DNA of 14,048 nt from Bacillota bacterium (GTDB lineage: Bacteria > Vulcanimicrobiota > JAMDEM01). Below the pieces are notes generated by a model. The model searched no databases. It saw only the letters and a list, made by a program, of their open reading frames with translations, and was not told the DNA's origin. The translations under genes and the position numbers were made by a program. Of this stretch, positions 1 through 5,313 are shown in pieces; within the stretch, counting starts at the first letter, position 1, and each line of letters begins with the position of its first letter. Location of the stretch: contig JAMDEM010000019.1 in NCBI GenBank assembly GCA_023486985.1, forward strand, positions 1 through 14,048, read 5' to 3'.

Positions 1-1108
1 GCGCTGAAGCTTTCCTTTTTGTTTTTTCAAATATATTAAGTGCCTGCTCAAAGTTTTTAAGGGCTTCTTCATATTTTCCAAGCTCCCGGTAAGATCTCCC
101 GAGATTAAGAAAAGTGTCTGCGGCGCCTTCCTCATCATTAATTTCAAAGCGTGCCTTTATAGATTCTTCATAATACTTTATTGTTTCATCATACCTTCCG
201 GAAATAAAATGAATATTTCCTATATTATTTAAGGAGTCAGCTATGCTCTCTTTTAAATTGTTCCTCCGGGATAAATCAAGACACTGCTCATAATATTTTA
301 GCGCCTCATCGAATCTACCCAGCTTTTTGCAGGCAACACCTATCATATTGCATGCTCTTGCTTCTTCCTTTGGATTATTTAAGCCGGCAAGTATTTTAAG
401 ATAAGAAAGATAGTTTTCAAGAGTTTTTCCATAAGATTCTTTTGAACGCTCATATTTTTTTTGTCTTTCAAAATAATTTCCAAAAAGATAATATATGTCG
501 CCTGTGTGGCTGTAAGCCCAGCCGGCTCCTTTTTTATCATTGAATTTAATGTACAGCTCAAGGGCTTTCCGGTAATGCTCAAGAGCTTTATTTAAACTGT
601 CTTCTTCAGTCCGGTAATTGCTTTCTCTTTCAGCGCTAACAGCTGATGAGAAAGAGATATCGCCAATGAGAGAATAAACACCGGCAAGTTCCTTTTCGTT
701 TTTTTCTGCGGCGAGGGTTTGAAAAGCTTTTTCTGCGGCATCAGAGGCTTCGGCATCTCTTTTTAAATTATGAAGGATGTTTCCCCGCTGGCAGAGAGCT
801 TCGCCGTAAAGATTTTTATCCCGGATGAATTCAGACAGCTCGACGGCAATTGTATTTAATGAAAGTGACTCTTCTGTTTTTTCCCTTTTAAATAATAAGG
901 AAGCTTTGAGTAGAAAGGTTTCTATTAAGACAGGCTTGATTAGTTCTTTGTTTTTTCCCATCAGGACAGCTCTTTCCGCGGGGGAGGAAGTGTTTATCAG
1001 GAGTTCCATCAGCTCTTTCATGTTTGGAGCCTGCCCGGCATCGGCTGAAAGAACGGAGCCGGTTATGAATATAATCAGAAACAGCAAAAGGATTGCTTTT
1101 TTAAACAT
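1..1108 (-). CDS. secreted TPR-repeat protein, C-terminus beyond window
   Basis: An open frame runs on the minus strand from an ATG at 1108 to the window edge, giving 369 residues without a stop. The start follows AAGGAAGG with about 7 bases of spacing. The N-terminus is a typical signal peptide: MFKK, a hydrophobic run of about 15 residues, then SVLSA, with cleavage probably near residue 22. The rest is helical and carries tandem tetratricopeptide repeats with the usual small/large pattern, for example GDIYYLFGNYFERQKKY, NNIGNIHFISGRYDETIKYY and LNLGRSYRELGKYEEALKNF. The final repeat reaches the edge, so a C-terminal domain could lie outside. TPR arrays bind proteins, and an exported one could scaffold an envelope complex. 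No catalytic domain is visible and the specific role is unknown. The upstream neighbour is a decayed prepilin gene on the same strand. Confidence 0.85.
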   Translation of the reverse strand, partial: MFKKAILLLFLIIFITGSVLSADAGQAPNMKELMELLINTSSPAERAVLMGKNKELIKPVLIETFLLKASLLFKREKTEESLSLNTIAVELSEFIRDKNLYGEALCQRGNILHNLKRDAEASDAAEKAFQTLAAEKNEKELAGVYSLIGDISFSSAVSAERESNYRTEEDSLNKALEHYRKALELYIKFNDKKGAGWAYSHTGDIYYLFGNYFERQKKYERSKESYGKTLENYLSYLKILAGLNNPKEEARACNMIGVACKKLGRFDEALKYYEQCLDLSRRNNLKESIADSLNNIGNIHFISGRYDETIKYYEESIKARFEINDEEGAADTFLNLGRSYRELGKYEEALKNFEQALNIFEKTKRKASA

Positions 1109-1208
1109 AACAGAACCTTCCTTTTAAAAGTTTATTCAGCAAATTTATGAAAAAGCCTGTCTTTAAAAAGGAAGATGGTCCAGACCGGCAACTGTTTTCC
1201 CTGTTATT

Positions 1209-1449
1209 TTAGAAGGCAGCAGTAAAAAAATCCAGGTGCCTTATAAAATTACCTGAACTGTTTATTTGAATTACCGGAACATTATAAGTTCTTCCGCTGA
1301 TAACAGGACCAACAACCGTGCCGCCGGGGGCAGCATCATTATACTGGCCGTGCTGCCGGTTTATATAACTGTTCGGAGATTATAACTTCAACAAGGGTAA
1401 AGGCTCTTTGCCTTTACAGCAGAGCAGGGATTAAACTATATTGAGTCAT
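1209..1449 (-). pseudogene. remnant of a type IV prepilin-like gene
   Basis: On the minus strand, codons 1407-1381 read RAFTLVEVIIS, the conserved prepilin cleavage/N-methylation segment including Glu5 of the mature protein. It breaks off where the hydrophobic helix should continue. In the +1 frame, a reading of roughly 55 residues starting near NSYINRQHGQYND runs to a stop at 1211-1209 and looks like a globular pilin tail. An in-frame TAA at 1416-1414 sits two codons before the motif, separating it from a possible ATG at 1449, and there is no usable ribosome binding site. I read this as an internal deletion plus frameshift in an old pseudopilin gene. The N-terminal motif is strong evidence; the identity of the tail is inference. 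The gene would have been read towards the TPR gene at 1108. Confidence 0.6.
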
Positions 1450-1470
1450 CCAGAGCCTGTTTCGCACTGC

Positions 1471-1500
1471 AAAAAACTCCAAATTAAATTACCTTTGGAG
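1471..1500 (-). terminator. orphan intrinsic terminator
   Basis: Read on the minus strand, a perfect 7-bp stem (CTCCAAA / TTTGGAG, 10-nt loop) is followed directly by six T residues at 1476-1471. That is a textbook Rho-independent terminator. No minus-strand gene ends upstream of it in the window: the next minus-strand gene to the right ends at 5314, and plus-strand genes intervene. It may therefore be the leftover end of a lost gene. Confidence 0.5.
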
Positions 1501-1756
1501 CCTTCTATTTTTAAGAACTTTTGCAGGTTTTTTCAAACACTGTTCGCATTCAATTATAGGAAGATTTTTGCATTTTTTTCAAGGCTTTGCAAGGGGGTTG
1601 TTTTCGCGCCGTTCTCCCTCGTGGGCAAAACTAAGCCTTGCTCCGCTGCAAAATGTCATTGCGAGGAGTAAAACCGGGTACCCACCCTGAAAGGGTGGGT
1701 GAGCAATCTCTCATTACGGGATTGTCACGGTCGCTTTCAGCGACCTCACAACGGAT

Positions 1757-1847
1757 TTTGCGGCACATCGGGGTTTTATAGAAACTTCTAAGCTCACCTT
1801 CGTTCGCAAAGAAGTTTCAAAAAAAACCCGTGCTCTTGCTCCGCAAA
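1757..1847. repeat. long imperfect inverted repeat (cruciform-forming)
   Basis: Both arms begin TTTGCGG at the outside and end GAAACTTCT at the centre (1781-1789 against 1810-1818), with GCAC/GTGC and GGGTTTT/AAAACCC pairing between them. The 3' arm has about 8 extra bases and the central loop is 20 bases. Folded as RNA or cruciform DNA it would be a hairpin of roughly 30 bp with interruptions. The loop contains TTCGTTCGCAA. No T tail makes it look like a terminator. It is probably one unit of the repeat island. Confidence 0.6.
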
Positions 1848-1857
1848 CCCTTCCTGT

Positions 1858-1874
1858 TCGGTCGGGACGCACCT
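1858..1874 (+). repeat. 17-bp fragment shared with the downstream repeat copy
   Basis: TCGGTCGGGACGCACCT occurs here and identically at 12546-12562, where it ends the longer repeat copy B. Flanking similarity is weak, so this looks like a truncated third member of that family. Confidence 0.55.
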
Positions 1875-2020
1875 CCGCTTCGCCAAGTTTTGTTAGCCAC
1901 TCAGTCCGTAATGTCGCAAAAACAACCCCCTTCTCAGCTCTATTAAGAGTTTTGCGTAACCCTGATCTCATTAATAAAAGTCGACCGATAGGGAGACGAG
2001 AGCGTAGCGAAAAATTTAGA

Positions 2021-2103
2021 TTGCGCCCGGCCGAACCAGCGTGAGGAGGGGCATCAGCACTTCGGTGCGGGTCGGGGTACTCGCCCCGAAGGGGTGGGTC
2101 GAA
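2021..2103 (-). repeat. dispersed structured repeat, copy A
   Basis: Read on the minus strand, this 83-base segment aligns with 12479-12561 on the plus strand. The first 47 positions differ at 7 sites, and the remainder aligns with small gaps. Common blocks include GCGAGTACCCCG and AAGTGC. It folds into short stems: CCCC-TTCG-GGG with a UUCG-type loop, and GCAC-CGAA-GTGC. Several differences between copies fall in loops or stem edges. It is not coding and appears to belong to a mobile or amplified repeat family of this genome. Confidence 0.65.
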
Positions 2104-2145
2104 TATCAGCCGCGAAACGGCTGGCGGGGTTTCACGAAGTGAAAA

Positions 2146-2174
2146 TTTCAAGATGCGGTATTGCAGGTTATATA
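2146..2174 (+). promoter_or_regulatory. candidate promoter for the DUF2254-like/RNase H operon
   Basis: TTTCAA (2146-2151), a 17-base spacer and TATATA (2169-2174) precede the start codon at 2213 by about 40 bases. The -10 is good and the -35 only fair. It lies immediately outside the repeat island, so the island borders the operon control region. Confidence 0.35.
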
Positions 2175-2212
2175 AAGCCGCAAATAGAAATATTCAGTTA
2201 AGCGGAGGATTC

Positions 2213-3772
2213 ATGCATTACAGGCTGGACAGAGTTTTCTCCTGGATTATTATAAGCATATCAGTGGTGATAATTGCCGGGTTGGTTTTTTTTATCACTT
2301 ACAGCTTGGATTACAGTACGAACAAGCCGGTTTATGAATATTTTTACAACCTTTTTGCCGGAGACACTGTGACATTTCTTTACTCCCTTACAGCTGCTGC
2401 CCAGTGCCTTGCCGCCACTCTGGGCATACTGATTGCTCTTGTGCTGGTTATAGTTCAGCTCACGGCAAACAGATATACTCCAAAGGTTGTAGATATCTTT
2501 ATTACTCACTGGGTAAATATTTTTATAATCTCCATTTTTATTATTTCCATAGTTTACACTTTATGGGTTGCCCACTCGATAACCACAAGCTTTGTGCCAA
2601 GATACAGCTCGCTGATAGCAATGAGCCTGGTTACAATCTGTTACAGCCTTATACTTCCGTATTTCCTTTATTTATTTAATATCTTGAAGCCTATAAATAT
2701 AATTAACCAGATAAGAGACGAAGCCATAATGGCGATAAGGCGGGTTCACAGGGACCCTTCCTATGACCAGAAAGCAAAAACTTTGATAATCAACCGCATG
2801 GAGCAGATTGCCGATATATCTTTAAGCTCGGTTCAGGTTATGGACAGCGAGATTACTCATCACAGCATCTGGGCGCTTCAGAGTATAATAAACCATTACC
2901 TCATGGAAAAAGAAGCCTTTCATAAAAGCTGGTATCAGGTTGATGAAAAGCATCTCCTCGGCTTGCCGCGGCATATTATAGAGGAGATGGTAAAAAGGGA
3001 GTCCTGGGTTGAGTTCAGGGTTTTTCGCCAGTTCAGGGTTATTTTTTCCACTGCGGCAGGCAAGATGTTCGACGTGAATTCCGCCATAGCCCAGGCTTTC
3101 AGAGCTTTTGGCATAAGGGCGATTGAAAAAAAAGATATTGCCGTTCTTGAGCTTGTCATAAAATATTTTAATTCCCTCATTCGCAGTTCCATAAGCATGA
3201 ATGACGGCCGTTCCGCCATTGATACTCTTTATCAATACAGGCTTCTTGGCGAAAGAATAATTGAAACCCACCCTGACATCGCAAAGAAGGTTGTAAAATA
3301 CCTGAATTATTACGCCCTTATCTTTGTTGAATCCGGCATAAGGCATACTTTTGAAACGGTGGCTTATGATTTAAGAAAGATTAACGAGCGGGCTTTCAAG
3401 AAACAGGTGGCTGAGAGAAGGGAATACCTTGAAGATTTCCTGCGCCTTCAGTACAAGCTTGATTACAACAAAAATTCCAAGGCGTTGAGAGGACTCTGGA
3501 GGACATACTGCGCTCTTGCCTCTTTCTTTTTGATAATGAAGGACGAAGAGGCGGCAAGAACTATCTATAATGAATTACAAAGAGTACCTCTTGAGGTTCT
3601 TCTGGAGCTTAAAGTGGAGATTCTTTCAGTAACGGAGGCACATTACTGGGAAATCAATGACCGGATAATAAATTATGACTATATACCTCCGGAGCAAAAA
3701 GAAAGGCTGAATACTTTTTTTGACTGGTTTATCAAGGATATTGACTCAAAAGAATTAAAGCAGGAAGGTTAA
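2213..3772 (+). CDS. DUF2254-like integral membrane protein
   Basis: This is a 519-residue protein starting at ATG 2213, preceded by GCGGAGGA with 4-5 bases of spacing. An in-frame ATG at 2153 lacks such a site and would sit upstream of the likely -10. Four hydrophobic segments are visible at about residues 10-31, 55-83, 102-120 and 132-155. Roughly 350 hydrophilic, mostly helical residues follow and are presumably cytoplasmic. The end of helix 2 running into VQLTANRYTPKVVD matches the pattern I know from DUF2254 membrane proteins, where a V-L-Q-L run is followed by S/A-x-x-x-S/T-P-R/K. The family's function is unknown, and the assignment is by pattern only. The stop overlaps the next start (TAATG), so the RNase H-Nudix protein is translationally coupled to it. 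Confidence 0.75.
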   Translation: MHYRLDRVFSWIIISISVVIIAGLVFFITYSLDYSTNKPVYEYFYNLFAGDTVTFLYSLTAAAQCLAATLGILIALVLVIVQLTANRYTPKVVDIFITHWVNIFIISIFIISIVYTLWVAHSITTSFVPRYSSLIAMSLVTICYSLILPYFLYLFNILKPINIINQIRDEAIMAIRRVHRDPSYDQKAKTLIINRMEQIADISLSSVQVMDSEITHHSIWALQSIINHYLMEKEAFHKSWYQVDEKHLLGLPRHIIEEMVKRESWVEFRVFRQFRVIFSTAAGKMFDVNSAIAQAFRAFGIRAIEKKDIAVLELVIKYFNSLIRSSISMNDGRSAIDTLYQYRLLGERIIETHPDIAKKVVKYLNYYALIFVESGIRHTFETVAYDLRKINERAFKKQVAERREYLEDFLRLQYKLDYNKNSKALRGLWRTYCALASFFLIMKDEEAARTIYNELQRVPLEVLLELKVEILSVTEAHYWEINDRIINYDYIPPEQKERLNTFFDWFIKDIDSKELKQEG

Positions 3773-4671
3773 TGAGCGATTTCATCAAGATATTTATAGA
3801 CGGAGCCGCCCGGGGCAATCCCGGTCCGGCGGGAATCGGTGTGGCGGTTTATGACAGCAACGGAATCTCCCTTCTGGAAATATCAGATTCAGTTGGAAAC
3901 TGTACTAACAATCAGGCTGAATATAATGCTCTTTTAATAGCATTAAAGGAATCAGCTCCTTTTAATTCACCTGAGATAAGAATTTTTTCCGACAGCGAAC
4001 TTCTCGTAAAGCAGATGAGAGGGGAGTACAGGGTCAGGGATGAGAAGCTGAAAGAGCTTTTTTGCCGGGCAAGAAAACTTATTGCAGGAAAAAAGGTTTC
4101 CTTTTTTAACATAAGAAGGGAAGAAAACAAAAGAGCCGATCAACTGGCAAACAGGGGAATTGATGAAAATTTTATTCCCTCTGCTTCAGAGAAAAGAGAT
4201 GAAAGACCGAGAATCCTTCATCCCACGGAAACTGCGGCGGAAGAGGAACGCCGGGAAGAACTTCAGATTTCAGCCGGAGGCGTTGTATATAAAAAAGAAG
4301 GCTCCCAGATAAAAATATGTCTGATTGCAAAGAAAAACAGGAAGGTCTGGGCAATTCCTAAAGGAAGGGTGGAGCCGGGAGAGTCTCCCGAATTTACAGC
4401 CGAAAGAGAGATATTGGAGGAAACAGGGCTTCTGGCAAAGGTGAAGGAAAAGATAGATGAGATTGACTATTATTTTTACTGGAAAGACAATGACACTCTT
4501 TATCACAAGGTTGTTTATTTTTATCTAATGCCGGTGGTGGAGGTTAACTACCAGAAAAAAGATTCCGAAGCCGATGCCGTGGCATGGTTTACGCCCGGTG
4601 AGGCGTATAAAATGCTAACATATTTAAATGAAAAAGAAGTTGTGAGAAAAGCTCAAAAGCTTTTATATTGA
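3772..4671 (+). CDS. RNase HI-Nudix hydrolase fusion protein
   Basis: This is a 299-residue two-domain protein. Residues 1-132 form an RNase HI domain of the RVT_3 type: IDGAARGNPGPAGIG with Asp10, NNQAEYNAL with Glu50, IFSDSELL with Asp74 and NKRADQLAN with Asp123. All four acidic metal-binding positions are therefore present. It should cut the RNA strand of RNA-DNA hybrids. A charged linker (about 133-164) leads to a Nudix domain whose box, residues 198-220, fits GX5EX7REUXEEXGU exactly (G198, E204, R212-E213, E216-E217, G219). It is preceded by WAIPKG as in Ap4A-hydrolase/MutT-like enzymes. The Nudix substrate cannot be read from sequence. The start overlaps the preceding stop by one base, with AGGAAGG just upstream. 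The RNase H half is confident, as is the Nudix half. The fusion is in one uninterrupted frame. Confidence 0.93.
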   Translation: MSDFIKIFIDGAARGNPGPAGIGVAVYDSNGISLLEISDSVGNCTNNQAEYNALLIALKESAPFNSPEIRIFSDSELLVKQMRGEYRVRDEKLKELFCRARKLIAGKKVSFFNIRREENKRADQLANRGIDENFIPSASEKRDERPRILHPTETAAEEERREELQISAGGVVYKKEGSQIKICLIAKKNRKVWAIPKGRVEPGESPEFTAEREILEETGLLAKVKEKIDEIDYYFYWKDNDTLYHKVVYFYLMPVVEVNYQKKDSEADAVAWFTPGEAYKMLTYLNEKEVVRKAQKLLY

Positions 4672-4675
4672 AAGA

Positions 4676-4759
4676 CTTCTGCATAATCCCCTCACCCCCT
4701 CCCTCTCCCCGGCGGGGAAAGGTGAGGGGTGACTTATGATATTCCATGTAATGCAGAAG
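4676..4759. repeat. 84-bp MITE-like nested palindrome
   Basis: Perfect 9-bp outer inverted repeats CTTCTGCAT (4676-4684) and ATGCAGAAG (4751-4759) enclose an inner stem CCCCTCACC (4688-4696) / GGTGAGGGG (4721-4729). That in turn encloses CCCC-GGC-GGGG (4707-4717). The inner sequence resembles the 'CCCCTCACCCCCTCCCTCTCCCC' repeat seen in many bacterial genomes. It begins 4 bases after the Nudix fusion stop and could stabilise or end that transcript, although there is no T tail. Confidence 0.6.
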
Positions 4760-4767
4760 CCCAAGTA

Positions 4768-4796
4768 TTGACTGGTTTTTGAAATTTATGTATATT
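4768..4796 (+). promoter_or_regulatory. sigma70-type promoter of the pseudopilin gene
   Basis: TTGACT (4768-4773), exactly 17 bases, then TATATT (4791-4796) gives a strong match to the housekeeping consensus. The start codon is 31 bases past the -10, so the leader would be short (about 24 bases). The -35 begins 9 bases after the end of the upstream palindromic element. Confidence 0.65.
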
Positions 4797-4826
4797 TAAA
4801 TTATATTTATTGAATCGAGGTGTTTT

Positions 4827-5234
4827 ATGATAAGAAGAAAACACAGCCGTGGGTTTACGCTTTTTGAGATAGCTCTTGTTATTGTGATAATTGGCATTCT
4901 TTTTGTTATTCTTGTTTACAGTGTGCAGAAGGCAAAAGATCAATCTAAATGGAAGCAGTGTTCTTCAAATATTTCCATGATAGCAAATGCCATGCAGATG
5001 TATTCAAATAACAATAGTTATGCTTATCCGCCGGATCTTGCCCATCTGACACCCAGGTATTTGCAGGAAATGCCCACTTGCCCTTCTTCCGGTAACTCAT
5101 ATCATTATGAGGTATCGTCTGATTGGAGCCGTTTTACTTTATACTGCGAGGGTTCATATCACACCGGTGCAGGCGTGACTGGACCCAATATGCCTAGCTG
5201 GGATTTTGACAACGTTAAGGTTCAGCAGCAGTAA
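4827..5234 (+). CDS. type IV pilin-like / pseudopilin protein
   Basis: This is a 135-residue protein with GAGG six bases before the ATG. The N-terminus is a class III signal: eight basic/polar residues MIRRKHSR, then G9-F10-TLFEIALVIVIIGIL. Prepilin peptidase should cut after Gly9 and N-methylate Phe10, and the mature Glu5 (residue 14) needed for assembly is present. A hydrophobic helix spans about 10-31 and continues amphipathic to about residue 60. The small globular part has Cys85 and Cys107 in MPTCPSSG and FTLYCEG, which probably form a disulphide, plus Cys45. The size and tail resemble GspG-like or minor pilins. No pilus or type II secretion ATPase, platform or peptidase gene is nearby, so it is an orphan unit with its own promoter and probable terminator. 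A decayed relative lies at 1209-1449. Confidence 0.88.
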   Translation: MIRRKHSRGFTLFEIALVIVIIGILFVILVYSVQKAKDQSKWKQCSSNISMIANAMQMYSNNNSYAYPPDLAHLTPRYLQEMPTCPSSGNSYHYEVSSDWSRFTLYCEGSYHTGAGVTGPNMPSWDFDNVKVQQQ

Positions 5235-5238
5235 GGAT

Positions 5239-5276
5239 TTCCCACTTGCCCTTCAGGTGAGAGGATCTTTTATTTT
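5239..5276 (+). terminator. probable intrinsic terminator after the pseudopilin
   Basis: CACTTG (5243-5248) pairs with CAGGTG (5254-5259) around a 5-base loop. The stem extends outward with one mismatch to 5239/5263 and is followed by ATCTTTTATTTT (5265-5276). It lies between convergent genes. On the minus strand only a weak GCAG/CTGC hairpin at about 5293-5305 is visible for the GH57 gene. Confidence 0.45.
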
Positions 5277-5313
5277 GCGATAGGAATACTCCGCAGCAAG
5301 ACTGCAGGGTAGT

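Larger units (their letters stand above)
1585..2144. repeat. non-coding island of nested palindromic repeats
   Basis: This stretch is built of inverted repeats rather than a gene. An 18-base segment AAGGGGGTTGTTTTCGCG at 1591-1608 recurs inverted at 1932-1915 with one mismatch. Perfect hairpins include 1680-1700 (9-bp stem), 1729-1745 (7-bp stem, loop TTC), 2107-2123 (CAGCCG/CGGCTG) and 2130-2144 (TTTCAC/GTGAAA, loop GAA). AAAATGTCATTGCGAG at 1650-1665 is the widely dispersed 'GTCATTGCGAG' motif and recurs inverted at 12445-12460. Frames open across the island on both strands (about 76 and 145 codons), but they translate the repeats, lack ribosome binding sites and resemble no protein I recognise. 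It is most likely an accumulation of REP/MITE-like elements. Confidence 0.7.

Noticed and set aside
379..582. A 67-codon minus-strand frame at the left end.
   Set aside because: It lies in a different frame within the TPR coding sequence, which continues uninterrupted through it.
1441..1671. A 76-codon frame on the plus strand starting at TTG.
   Set aside because: No ribosome binding site; it overlaps the orphan terminator and ends in the dispersed GTCATTGCGAGGAG repeat, which gives the CHCEE translation commonly seen as spurious.
1650..1700. Possible CRISPR or tandem repeat array.
   Set aside because: Repeat units are palindromic and irregularly spaced, with no constant repeat-spacer period and no cas genes in the window.
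1714..2151. A 145-codon open frame on the minus strand.
   Set aside because: It translates palindromic repeat sequence, is rich in Arg/Pro/Ala without a recognisable domain, has no ribosome binding site, and part of it is shared with non-coding copy B.
2153..2212. Upstream ATG at 2153 for the DUF2254-like gene.
   Set aside because: The 20 extra residues have no ribosome binding site and lie over the likely -10; GGAGG before 2213 is far better.
2822..3346. A 174-codon minus-strand frame inside the DUF2254-like gene.
   Set aside because: It is an antisense shadow of a coding sequence with clear protein structure on the plus strand, and has no ribosome binding site or domain.
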